31,016 nt of DNA, taken from contig JBELML010000073.1 in NCBI GenBank assembly GCA_042095835.1, positions 1-31,016 on the forward strand. Reading direction: 5' to 3'. The DNA comes from DATFKA01 sp042095835. Its GTDB lineage: Bacteria > Bacteroidota > Bacteroidia > Chitinophagales > Saprospiraceae. Position 1 is the stretch's first letter. Each line of letters opens with the position of its first letter. The notes under the pieces are model-generated. The model was given only the letters and a program-made list of their open reading frames with translations, was not told the DNA's origin and did not search any database. Made by a program: the position numbers and the translations under genes. Shown one piece after another: positions 1-8,932 of the stretch.

Positions 1-2724
1 AGGGGCGGCTACTTTTACATTTTTCAAATCTAGAAAAGGCTCCTCCACTGGATCGATAAAATATTTAGGATAGTTTCTTTCTCCTGCTACGGGTTCCCAG
101 AAAGCAATATGCTCCTGCTCCGTTGTTTTTTCTGTAAAAATCTTTGGATAAATAAAGGTTTCCGTTTCTATATCCAGAAAATGGCCATCCCAATGCCAGG
201 GGCTTTCTGTACTGTTAGGATCTAGGGTGGGGTAGTCTTCTCGCCCCTCGTGCCAGGTCCTGTTGATCCATTTTGTGGGCTGTGCTGCACTTGGAAAAAC
301 CAGGTAATCTCTAGCCCTAGTGATCCCTACATAGAGCAATCTATTTTCCTCTTCTAAAGCTTGCTGCTTTTTTTGTGCCTGCACTGGGCTGATCTCAAGT
401 TGCTCTGCCAAATGAGTACCCGCCAAGGACCGATCGTAGGGATTGATCCAATAGCGTAACCAACGATTGCCTAAAATATTATTGATGTCTACCTCCTCAG
501 ATTCGGCCATGAGTTCTAAACCAAATACATCGGCACGTAGGTTCTGGTCTAGGCTATGGCAAATGACCATTGGCCACTCCAAACCCTTACTTCTATGGTA
601 GGTCAAAATATTGACAGCATCAGCAGTGGCGCCCGATGCCTGCATATCTTTTTCTTGACGTTCCAGGTTGAGTAGCCATAGCAAAAAGCCCCCCAAGGAG
701 GAAGCGGTATACATCCGATTACAAGCTTCTTCATATTGCTTGGCGTAATAGCGCAAGCGATCAATATTATCCAAACGCTGCTGGATCTTTCCCCAGCTTA
801 CAACTTTGCGTCGGAGCTCCAGTTCTTCTAGGAGGCGATCCAAAATTTCGGCGCTAGAGTAATCTTTACATTCTTTGCGCAGCTCATCTAAACGTTGGAT
901 AAATGGCGTATCTGAAGCCCAGCGCAATCTGGTTTCTGCCTTTTCTACTGCTTGAAGAAAGTCCAGTCTATCCTCGATGATATCTTCCAAGGCTTCATTA
1001 TTGGCCAATAATAAAATTTCAGCAATGGATAGGGAATCATTTCGATTCAATAAATACTTGAGGCAAGCGAGTACGAGTTTGGCTTCAGCGGTTTGTAATA
1101 ATCCTGCTCTGGAAATCGCTACTTTTAAACCACTTCTATGCAAGGCTTTGGCTACTTCTTGGCACTGCTTATTGGAGCGACACAGGATGGCGACATCTCC
1201 TGCTTGTAACAGCCGCGGCTCACTTTCTCCCTTAGGAATAATGTAGTACGATTGCCGCTCGAGAACGGTGCCTAAAGTTTGGGCAATTGCATTTTCCATC
1301 CAAGGTTGCCGAGGTTGGCGAGTCTTTTTGCCTTCTTCTTGTTCTACCTGAAAATGCCAATGCTGCAAGGCTGTACCAACCTCAATAGGCTCATTCGTAT
1401 CGTTTTGACTATGTGCCGAAGCCAACTTTGTTCTTTTGGGGATAAGCGACACCTGTTCTTGGGGAATCTTGGGAAATGCTTTAGTGAAAAGAGCATTCGT
1501 GCAATAGACGATATCCTCCCTCGACCGCCAGGAGTACCGCTGGATATTAGCAGGGTCAATGCCGCCTTCTGCTTCGATAATTGCGTGCATGAGTTCGGGA
1601 GCGGCGCCTCTAAATCCATAGATCGATTGTTTGGGGTCGCCTACCCAGACCGAAGCCTTCGCCAGCTTGGATAGTTTGAGGAAAATCTCTAACTGGATCG
1701 GGCTGGTATCTTGAAACTCATCAACCATTAGCAAATCTAATTCTGCGCGCAGTACTTGTTCAATGCTGGGATGATCTAGGAGTCGACTGACCAATACTTC
1801 CATATCGGTATAGTCGATAAGACCCCGTTGCTTTTTATACGCCTCATACTCCTGCAAAGCAGCAATAGAAATATCAAAAAGTAAATGGGTAAACGCTTGA
1901 ATATCTTGATGAAAATCTGGATGCTGGTGATGTCCTTTGGCAAATTGAACAAGAGCTTCTGCTTGTTCTCTGCTTTTTGCCCCAATCTTCAATTTCCCCA
2001 ATCGAGCCCAGGTTTTCCAATCGAGCCTTTTCTTCAAATCGAGCTCGTGTGCGTAGCGTTTGAGGGTAAAAAGGGCTTCTCGGGTTGTTTTGGTAGCATC
2101 TTTTTCGGTATCGATATTTTGTATCGTTAGGTCTAAGAGACTACGAAGTTGCTGCTGGAAGTGCTCTGCATTTGCCTTGGGTGGAGCATCTAATAAATCC
2201 TGAAAGGAGGCAAGGGATAATTGTTTGCTTTTCTCAAGAACAGCCTCCGTAAAATTATTGGCTCTAGCTACTTCGGTAATCTTTCTGACCTCATTCCGCC
2301 AATCGAAGTAGCTATTATCGACTAAGCCGAGATGGATGACCAATTGCTCCATCCGGTCGACCCGTTCCTCGGTGAGTACAGTAGCCAATGCTTGATTGAA
2401 GAGTAGTTGGTGATCTTCTTCTGCAATGATACTTACATTGGGCGATACGCCGGCTTCATAAGCGAAGCGTTGCAGGAGCTTCACACCAAGGCCATGTACG
2501 GTACCGATTAAAGCATTCGAAAGGAGAGCGGCTTCTTGGCGCATGCCTTCTTGCAAGAGACGAATACGAACGCGCTCTTGCAGCTCCGCTGCCGCTTTTT
2601 TAGTAAAGGTCGTAGCAATAATACCTTCTGGACGTACACCATCTTGAAGGAAAGCTACCATCTCTGAACTTAAGCGGTAAGTCTTGCCAGATCCCGCTCC
2701 GGCGGAAACAATTTTAATCGCCAT
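1..2724 (-). CDS. UvrD/RecB (AddA-like) superfamily 1A helicase, 3' end outside window
   Basis: The reverse frame is open from ATG at 2724 to base 1, giving 908 codons with no stop, so the C-terminus lies outside the window. The helicase motifs are in order: Walker A AGAGSGKT (residues ~8-15), Walker B/motif II DEFQDTSP (~333-341), motif III GDPKQSIYGFRGA (~360-372), motif V TYHRSKGLEW (~707-717) and motif VI LLYVGITRARD (~793-803). This order and the length match the COG1074 RecB/AddA group, ATP-driven 3'-5' helicases of double-strand-break repair. A C-terminal PD-(D/E)XK nuclease would be expected in a full AddA, but that part is not visible. The start sits 61 bp downstream of the stop of the cohesin-protein gene on the same strand, so readthrough is possible. 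Family assignment is firm. AddA versus a nuclease-less relative is undecided. Confidence 0.93.
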   Translation of the reverse strand, partial: MAIKIVSAGAGSGKTYRLSSEMVAFLQDGVRPEGIIATTFTKKAAAELQERVRIRLLQEGMRQEAALLSNALIGTVHGLGVKLLQRFAYEAGVSPNVSIIAEEDHQLLFNQALATVLTEERVDRMEQLVIHLGLVDNSYFDWRNEVRKITEVARANNFTEAVLEKSKQLSLASFQDLLDAPPKANAEHFQQQLRSLLDLTIQNIDTEKDATKTTREALFTLKRYAHELDLKKRLDWKTWARLGKLKIGAKSREQAEALVQFAKGHHQHPDFHQDIQAFTHLLFDISIAALQEYEAYKKQRGLIDYTDMEVLVSRLLDHPSIEQVLRAELDLLMVDEFQDTSPIQLEIFLKLSKLAKASVWVGDPKQSIYGFRGAAPELMHAIIEAEGGIDPANIQRYSWRSREDIVYCTNALFTKAFPKIPQEQVSLIPKRTKLASAHSQNDTNEPIEVGTALQHWHFQVEQEEGKKTRQPRQPWMENAIAQTLGTVLERQSYYIIPKGESEPRLLQAGDVAILCRSNKQCQEVAKALHRSGLKVAISRAGLLQTAEAKLVLACLKYLLNRNDSLSIAEILLLANNEALEDIIEDRLDFLQAVEKAETRLRWASDTPFIQRLDELRKECKDYSSAEILDRLLEELELRRKVVSWGKIQQRLDNIDRLRYYAKQYEEACNRMYTASSLGGFLLWLLNLERQEKDMQASGATADAVNILTYHRSKGLEWPMVICHSLDQNLRADVFGLELMAESEEVDINNILGNRWLRYWINPYDRSLAGTHLAEQLEISPVQAQKKQQALEEENRLLYVGITRARDYLVFPSAAQPTKWINRTWHEGREDYPTLDPNSTESPWHWDGHFLDIETETFIYPKIFTEKTTEQEHIAFWEPVAGERNYPKYFIDPVEEPFLDLKNVKVAAP

Positions 2725-2785
2725 TTGATCTTCGTATTCCAGTAAGCATCAATCCGGTTTGGACGGAGGCTATCGCTGGACTTTT

Positions 2786-5700
2786 TTACAACTTCAGGAA
2801 TTGTTTATACTGGAGCTTTTGTTGCTCCTTTACCACAAGGTAATAAATCCCTGGCGCCAAATGATCGATTGAGAAGGTTTGTTTAGAATTCCTTACTTGC
2901 CCAGTATGGACTACTTTTCCTTCTAAATTGACGATATATAGTGGTAGCTCTTCGGGCAATTCTTGTCCAGACCATTCCATCGTGAGCTCTGATCTTGCTG
3001 GTATAGGATAGAGCTTAAAGCTAGTCGATTGTTCAAAGGCATCGTCTGTACTGGTGACTACATCGTTGATGAATACAGTCCCACCCTCACCTAAGAAGCT
3101 GAGTGTCTGTCCTTGGTTGTTGAGGATACTTGGCCCCGTGATGGTAATAATACTCAGTGCATCTTCCGCGATTGCTGTGAAACAAGCTTGAAAAAGGAGA
3201 CTGCCATCACTTTTAGAAATACCAGATAAAGTAGTATCAATCCAATTCATACTAATCTGTCCAGGTGGATTAGGACTGACGGGCAAATCAAATGCACGAT
3301 CATCTAAGCCGCTCAAATTAAAGCCAGATAAGGAGTCAAACTGAAGTAGACTTGGATCGTAGTTCAGGTTGAATTTGACACTCAGAATATCCTCGAAATT
3401 ATCAACACTTATATCTAGGCAGAAGCTGTCATCTTGGTCTACCGTATCACTTGATACTTTCACCGTAAAGAAGTTGTCCTCACTAATTATACGGCTATTG
3501 ACTACTACACGGCTGTTTTCGCTTTGAAATGCTACTGGCTCTCCCGTTGCATCTTGTACGCTACCGGTGCCTAGCGCTACGATGGTTTGACCGATATCAA
3601 TAGCTGTAAAACAAAAACTCATCAGTTGTGTGCTATCAGGCAAGCTTTGGCCTTGCTCGGCATCATTCGACCAATTTACACGTATAGTTCTTAGGGTTTC
3701 TCCTTCTACCTGTACTTCGGTTATATTATCTCCTAGATCTGCAAAAGCTAGCGCACTCACACTATCAAATCTCAAGACCATTGGGTCGTAGAATAAGCTA
3801 AAGGATAGATCAGCAATACCGTCAAAGTCTTTGGCAAATACGGGCAGACAAAATTTATCATCGGTCAAGACGGTATCGCCGATGACTTGTAGGAGAAAGT
3901 CATCATTGTCAAATCCAGTTTGTCCGCCATTTTCATCAATTAAAATGCTGCCTTCCTTTCCTTCAAAGGGTACATTGTCTACCACTAGTCCAGTGATTTC
4001 TACATCAGAAAATGATAAAGTGGCAGTGGCTTCACTGGCTTTTGAACTAAAGCACATTTCAAATAAAATAGAACTATCAGGGAGGTTGACGCCTTCTACT
4101 CTAGCATCAAACCAAGCGACTTTAAATTCTCCAAAAGGGATTACGCCTTCACCCGGTCGGGTTACACTGTTTTCTAAACCTGAGAGATTAAAGTTTCCAA
4201 CATTTTCGAAAGTCAGTAGATTGGTGTCATAGTTGATAGTGAACTCAAGCCCTACAATATCTTCAAAAGCTTCGACTCGAACTGGTATACAAAAGAGCTC
4301 CTCCAAACCTACGGTATCACTAGCAATATCAATGATTAGCGTATCTGCCATGACACCAGTATTCGGTGTGAAGCTGATGATACCAGCATCTGAATTGAAA
4401 TCTACCAATTCGTTATCGCTATTCAATATGGTTTCTTCTGAGAAACCTAGAGCGGTACTGCCACTTTCTGCTAAAGCTTTAAAGCATACTTCAAAAATGG
4501 CGGTCCCATCGTCCAGGTTAATGCCGTTTAAGGTGAAATCCAGCCAATTGACTTCGATTTCGCCAAGAGGTGTCGCACCGTCGCCCGGTTCGTCAAAGCT
4601 TCCACGGTTTAAATTGGGAAGATTGAAACCTCTGACGCGATCATACGATAAGACCGATGGATCATAGGTCATTTTAAACCCTACACCGATTAAATCTTCA
4701 AAGTTGGTCACGGTGATCGGAATACATACTTCCTCGCCTTGTGCTACGGTGGCATCACCTGCAGAAAGAGCGAAGGTAGGTTGGGTAATATCATCTGCTG
4801 GTAAGAAACTGATGGTAGAAGCTTGACCTACAAATTCGATAGATTCATTTTCATTGCCGATGATCTCCGTGTTAGAAAAGGTGATATCGTCGGTGCCTGT
4901 TTCAGCGAGTGCCGTAAAACAGATCTCAAAGATGACGGTTTCATCTGGTACGGAAATACCATTAACTTCCAAGTCAAACCAAGATACTTTAATCCTACCT
5001 GGCGGATTAGCACCCACTCCGGGTAGACCAAAGCTTCCTGGGGTCAGCATTTCTAGATTGAGGTTTCTTATTTCTTTGAAATCGAGTTTAGCGGGATCAT
5101 AGTTAAGGTTGAACTGCATCCCAGCAATAAAATCAAAATCGCTTACGCTCACTTGTAAACAGACTTCTTCTCCTTGTTTTACTTGCTCATCGTTTAGGTT
5201 TACAAACAAGGTATCAGCGCTTACACTCATGTCCTCTGTGATGCTAATCTTTCCAGCTTGGGTTGTTACACTAAAAAGGTTGTCATTGAGATCTACAATT
5301 TCTGTCTCGGAAATGGTGATTTCAGTGGAATCAGCGGTGGCCACTGCGGTAAAACAAAGATCAAACCACTGTGCGGTATCACTTACCGACACACCACTCA
5401 GACCTGGCTCAATCCACACTAGACGGATAATGCCCGGTGGGTTGCCACTACTACCTGGCAGACCAAAGTCGGCCTCTAATAAACCACTGAGATTCAAATT
5501 CGTGATCGAGTCGAAGGCTAGTTTTTCAGCATCGTAGTTGATCACCAATTGTATGCCTAATACATCGCTTAAATCAGACGCATTAAAAGACACACAGACT
5601 TGCTCTCCTACTTCTACAGAATCAGAGGTGATATAAAAGCCAGAGAAGGTTTCTGGATTAGGATTGCTGCTCGTATCGGCCTGAAAGAGCTGCAACTGAA

Positions 5701-7816
5701 CCAAGGAGGTTTGTTGAGCATCAATGGTAAAAGCACCACCTACATAAAAAACCGTATCTGAGGCAGGGGCCAAATCATTAATAAATGCACGTTCGGCAAC
5801 AACTATGGTGTCCTTAGGATTCCCTTCACTATCGGTCAACCATAGAGAACTTGATGCACTTATTTCGGAGTTGCTGATCAATAAATCTCCACTAGGCAAT
5901 TCTACTACATCACGTGGCGGGAAGACCGGTGGCCTGGAACTACCAAACAAGGGCCAATCAAAGCTGATATCCAAGGCTCCATTAGCATTAACCCTTGCCA
6001 GTTCTCGGAAATTGACACCGTCGAAGAGTTGGCCACTGACCAAGAACTGCTCATTATTTAAAGGAAAAATCTCTTGTACATTTGAGGTCAGGGCTAGGGT
6101 TGAGGTAAATCCTGTAACCTCCTGACCAGTAGGACTTACTAATACCATAGGACTTTGAGGTCCGTCGCCGATTCTTATTCGATTTCCGCCAATCAGTAGA
6201 TTCCCGTCTACCATAACCACTGCATTGAGACTCGAAGCACTTATACTATTGGAAAGTGTAGGATCAAAGTCTCCATTTTGATTGAATATGCCAATTTGAC
6301 GAAAGAATCCATTATCTGTCAAGATAGAATAAGAGCCATGCACGACCAATCGACCGTCTGCCAATTGATTAAAACCATTCACATTTCCCAAGACGCTCAA
6401 GTCACCTGGGATCTGAAATCCATTATCTGTAGAGCCATCTGCATTTAGACGGTTAACAGGAACATGCGGGTCTGGGTCTAAGGAAGAGGCAGATGTACCC
6501 ACCATGATTTTTCCATCGGACTGTATAAAGATATTATTGATGGCTTTCGAACTAGGGATAGCCGTTTGCTGAAAACTTTGATCTAGGCTTCCATCATCAT
6601 TGAGCCGTGCCAAGTTGACAACTCGGTTGCCATTAATTTGAGTGAAATCTCCCGCTACTAGCAGTTGGTCACCCAAAGCAATAGATCGATTGACTAGTCC
6701 CGAACGCTGGATGAAAGGTTGAAAACTACCATCTATCGTTCGATTATTTGGGTTAATCAAAGCGACTCCTTCACGTATTCGAGTTTTATATAAACCAAAT
6801 CGACCAGTAACGAGGATATTACCATTGGAGAGCGTAAGTAAATTATAAACCTGATCGTCTGCTTGAGGTCCACTGACGAAAGGTGTCAAGTCTGTACCGT
6901 CGGCAAGATAGACATCTGAACGCCCCTCAAACTCTCCGGCTACTAGTACCTGATCATTTTCGGTAATTGTTAAACCAAAAGGATTAGGAATACTTTGGCG
7001 CACGACTCTATCTCCATTAGGGGTGACCGTCACGACCTGCGGATCAAACTCCCAGGTGTAGGTCGTAAAAGCAATATTTCCATTGGACAGCGCGGCTAAT
7101 TGCCGGATCGAGATCATAAAATCATTGTCTCCAATAATTTCATCAATAGTAAAGTTATTATCTCTCACGCCATTATTAGAAAAGCGATAGAGTTCTGCAT
7201 CGCTATCGATATTACCACCAGCATAGAACTGATCGCCCTGCTCCAAAAGATCATAAATGATCAAAGTGCCATCTCCCTGTACTAGGTTGAAAGTCCGCGC
7301 GATGGAGCCATTACTATTCAATTGAATCAGTCCGCGGGAAGATTGGCCTGCTAGATTGGAAAAAATACCGCCCACTGCGATGCGCCCATTCGACAATTCG
7401 ATAACGGTTTGCACTCGATTATCGAAGGTGTCGGCTGCAAAGGTAGGATCAAAGGAGCCATCGGCATTCAAGCGAAAAACGACTCCATTCTCCTGGTCGT
7501 CGATACGGCTATAGCCGCCCACCAGAATTTTTTGATCATCCTGAACATCTATGCTTGTAATAAAGGTATCGCGTACCGAAGGATTGAAGGTAGCATCGAA
7601 TTGACCATTGGTATTTAGTCGCACGATATTGAATTCGATTTGACCATCTACTCTAGAAATGGAACCTCCTAAAAGGATTTTACCATCGGCTTGCTCGGCA
7701 GTAGCTGCAATGCTGGCCGGACGGGTAATTACCGTTTGGAAATCGGGGTTAAGTTGTTGGCCAAAAGATTGCAATACAATAACAAAAAGGCCCAAGACAG
7801 ACAACAATTGTTTCAT
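2786..7816 (-). CDS. Secreted delta-60 repeat / six-cohesin-domain protein with T9SS type A sorting tail
   Basis: 1676 residues. A signal peptide (hydrophobic residues ~3-18, likely cleaved before QQLNPDF) is followed by about 700 residues of delta-60-type repeats, with units such as GKILLGG, RLNADGS and FDPTF, expected to form beta-propeller blades. Then come six cohesin-like domains at roughly 726-860, 867-1005, 1015-1150, 1158-1293, 1306-1440 and 1449-1585. Each has a VxxGEEVC-like first strand, a LNYDPxxLxF core and an xFxxCFTA strand. The last ~80 residues (1594-1676: KLYPIPARSEL, then GIYYLVV and a basic end) are a T9SS type A sorting domain, so the protein should be exported through Sec and then placed on or released from the cell surface. 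Every cohesin unit carries two Cys 79-80 residues apart. No dockerin partner is seen in the window. Ligand and role are unknown; adhesion or scaffolding is a guess. It starts 42 bp downstream of the dcd stop. Confidence 0.93.
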   Translation of the reverse strand: MKQLLSVLGLFVIVLQSFGQQLNPDFQTVITRPASIAATAEQADGKILLGGSISRVDGQIEFNIVRLNTNGQFDATFNPSVRDTFITSIDVQDDQKILVGGYSRIDDQENGVVFRLNADGSFDPTFAADTFDNRVQTVIELSNGRIAVGGIFSNLAGQSSRGLIQLNSNGSIARTFNLVQGDGTLIIYDLLEQGDQFYAGGNIDSDAELYRFSNNGVRDNNFTIDEIIGDNDFMISIRQLAALSNGNIAFTTYTWEFDPQVVTVTPNGDRVVRQSIPNPFGLTITENDQVLVAGEFEGRSDVYLADGTDLTPFVSGPQADDQVYNLLTLSNGNILVTGRFGLYKTRIREGVALINPNNRTIDGSFQPFIQRSGLVNRSIALGDQLLVAGDFTQINGNRVVNLARLNDDGSLDQSFQQTAIPSSKAINNIFIQSDGKIMVGTSASSLDPDPHVPVNRLNADGSTDNGFQIPGDLSVLGNVNGFNQLADGRLVVHGSYSILTDNGFFRQIGIFNQNGDFDPTLSNSISASSLNAVVMVDGNLLIGGNRIRIGDGPQSPMVLVSPTGQEVTGFTSTLALTSNVQEIFPLNNEQFLVSGQLFDGVNFRELARVNANGALDISFDWPLFGSSRPPVFPPRDVVELPSGDLLISNSEISASSSLWLTDSEGNPKDTIVVAERAFINDLAPASDTVFYVGGAFTIDAQQTSLVQLQLFQADTSSNPNPETFSGFYITSDSVEVGEQVCVSFNASDLSDVLGIQLVINYDAEKLAFDSITNLNLSGLLEADFGLPGSSGNPPGIIRLVWIEPGLSGVSVSDTAQWFDLCFTAVATADSTEITISETEIVDLNDNLFSVTTQAGKISITEDMSVSADTLFVNLNDEQVKQGEEVCLQVSVSDFDFIAGMQFNLNYDPAKLDFKEIRNLNLEMLTPGSFGLPGVGANPPGRIKVSWFDLEVNGISVPDETVIFEICFTALAETGTDDITFSNTEIIGNENESIEFVGQASTISFLPADDITQPTFALSAGDATVAQGEEVCIPITVTNFEDLIGVGFKMTYDPSVLSYDRVRGFNLPNLNRGSFDEPGDGATPLGEIEVNWLDFTLNGINLDDGTAIFEVCFKALAESGSTALGFSEETILNSDNELVDFNSDAGIISFTPNTGVMADTLIIDIASDTVGLEELFCIPVRVEAFEDIVGLEFTINYDTNLLTFENVGNFNLSGLENSVTRPGEGVIPFGEFKVAWFDARVEGVNLPDSSILFEMCFSSKASEATATLSFSDVEITGLVVDNVPFEGKEGSILIDENGGQTGFDNDDFLLQVIGDTVLTDDKFCLPVFAKDFDGIADLSFSLFYDPMVLRFDSVSALAFADLGDNITEVQVEGETLRTIRVNWSNDAEQGQSLPDSTQLMSFCFTAIDIGQTIVALGTGSVQDATGEPVAFQSENSRVVVNSRIISEDNFFTVKVSSDTVDQDDSFCLDISVDNFEDILSVKFNLNYDPSLLQFDSLSGFNLSGLDDRAFDLPVSPNPPGQISMNWIDTTLSGISKSDGSLLFQACFTAIAEDALSIITITGPSILNNQGQTLSFLGEGGTVFINDVVTSTDDAFEQSTSFKLYPIPARSELTMEWSGQELPEELPLYIVNLEGKVVHTGQVRNSKQTFSIDHLAPGIYYLVVKEQQKLQYKQFLKL

Positions 7817-7858
7817 GGGAGAATATCGTTTTTTGAGATTATTTAGTGCAGATGGGTC

Positions 7859-8395
7859 TTAAAACTTATTTCGCCACATCATGCTTTCGACGGGTTTATC
7901 CGTTCGAGTATTGTATTTTGCGTCTGGTTTCTTATGGTAATAGCGTTCAATCTCGCCATCTATTGTAAAGTAAATGAGTTGCCCAATCGGCATACCTGCG
8001 TATACACGTACTGGGTGCGTACAGGAAATCTCCAGGGTCCAAAAATTACAGAAGCCGACATCGCCTTTTCCAGCAGTTGCGTGGATGTCAATGCCCAAGC
8101 GTCCAACACTAGATTTTCCTTCAAGGAAGGGTACTGAATTGTGTGTTTCTGTGTACTCCTCCGTTACTCCAAGATACAAGGTATTTGGATGAAGAACAAA
8201 CCCCTCGGCTGGAATTTCAAAGTGCTCGATTTGGTTGTGTTTTTTGGCATCTAAGATGTGATCCTTATAGCGAGCCAAATACTTGCCTAGGTGTACATCG
8301 TAGGAGTTGGTTCCCAGACAAGAACGATTAAACGGCTCAATAATTATCTCTCCTTGTTCTATTCCCTCAAGTATCTTTTTGTCTGTTAAAATCAT
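7859..8395 (-). CDS. dcd: dCTP deaminase
   Basis: Deaminates dCTP to dUTP, feeding dTMP synthesis in the cytoplasm. The 178-residue protein has the dUTPase-like trimer fold signatures: LGTNSYDVHLG (~28-37), the substrate-binding loop EGKSSVGRLG (92-101), HATAGKGDVGF (105-115) and the catalytic-Glu segment WTLEIS (Glu122). E. coli Dcd has an equivalent Arg and Glu. I chose ATG at 8395. A TTG six bases upstream (8401) would add only two residues, and the Bacteroidota enzyme typically begins MILTDK and is 178 residues long. Whether it also hydrolyses dUTP, as bifunctional Dcd forms do, cannot be told from these motifs. It is divergent from a nucleoside permease gene across a 537-bp gap, and leads the minus-strand run that continues into the cohesin protein and the helicase. 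Confidence 0.96.
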   Translation of the reverse strand: MILTDKKILEGIEQGEIIIEPFNRSCLGTNSYDVHLGKYLARYKDHILDAKKHNQIEHFEIPAEGFVLHPNTLYLGVTEEYTETHNSVPFLEGKSSVGRLGIDIHATAGKGDVGFCNFWTLEISCTHPVRVYAGMPIGQLIYFTIDGEIERYYHKKPDAKYNTRTDKPVESMMWRNKF

Positions 8396-8707
8396 GGACA
8401 ACTTGTATTCGAATTCTGAAATGCGCGCTAAAATACTAAATTTTCGATCTACAAGAGCGCTCAGGTCTGCTAATCTATTACCAATCGTTTATTAAGACCG
8501 TTTTTCTGGAAGAAGTCACCGTTTTATTTTAGTGTCAATGGAGACTTGTGGTCACTTTTAAAGCAAGTCTAGCGAATATCGTAGAAATAATGTATTGATT
8601 AACAAATGTCTCACGAGAAGTGCCTGGTTAGGGCAAAATTACCCAAAAATCACCCTGCAACTTTTTATTATTCCTGCTTAAAATCCAATTCAAACCCGCT
8701 CTAGCAT

Positions 8708-8739
8708 CTTCATTTTTGTCATTCGATACAAAAACGAAG
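8708..8739. repeat. 12-bp inverted repeat with 8-nt loop (hairpin A)
   Basis: The arms are CTTCATTTTTGT (8708-8719) and ACAAAAACGAAG (8728-8739). They are complementary except for one A/C pair, around the loop CATTCGAT. The function is unknown. It could be a terminator-like or regulatory RNA hairpin, or a protein-binding dyad. It lies about 190 nt upstream of the permease start. Confidence 0.6.
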
Positions 8740-8751
8740 CAAAAAAATCTT

Positions 8752-8789
8752 GCCTAGCCAAACTCGTTCCACTCGAACAGTGCCTAGGC
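8752..8789. repeat. Imperfect inverted repeat (hairpin B) next to hairpin A
   Basis: The outer stem is GCCTAG (8752-8757) with CTAGGC (8784-8789). The inner stem is ACT and GTTC (8762-8769, one bulged C) with GAAC and AGT (8775-8781). The loop is CACTC. An asymmetric internal loop (CCAA versus GC) separates the two stems. It begins 12 nt after hairpin A, so the two could form one structured element. The function is unknown. Confidence 0.5.
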
Positions 8790-8932
8790 GGCATCCCGCA
8801 CTTCGCTTATGACCTTATTCACACCTAATTTCGAGTAATAAACATTTCTTTTTAAGTTTTTATTTTAATGCGTTTGCCCTAGTGCTTGGTTTATTGTGGG
8901 CAATGTTTATAAAAAATCAGCACTTTTGTGCG

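Larger units (their letters stand above)
8396..8932. other. Gene-free divergent region between dcd and the nucleoside permease gene
   Basis: No convincing coding frame is found in these 537 bases; the short plus-strand frames at the left edge are antisense to dcd. The region should hold the promoters of both flanking genes, but I see no clean Bacteroidota -33/-7 pair (TTTG and TAnnTTTG). It holds two neighbouring hairpins (8708-8739 and 8752-8789, listed separately). A 4-bp GCAC/GTGC mini-hairpin (8920-8931) abuts the permease start. Confidence 0.6.

Noticed and set aside
977..1674. Plus-strand frames of 89 and 131 residues at the left end
   Set aside because: They lie opposite the intact helicase frame, whose motifs II and III fall in the same bases.
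3831..5537. A run of plus-strand reading frames (3831-4232, 4233-4667, 5109-5537 and others) opposite the cohesin protein
   Set aside because: They are antisense shadows of the repeated cohesin codons. They break at arbitrary points, have no domain pattern, and the minus-strand frame is complete with signal peptide and T9SS tail.
8920..8931. GCAC-TTTT-GTGC mini-hairpin before the permease ATG
   Set aside because: A 4-bp stem is expected often by chance, and it lacks other support as a terminator or attenuator.
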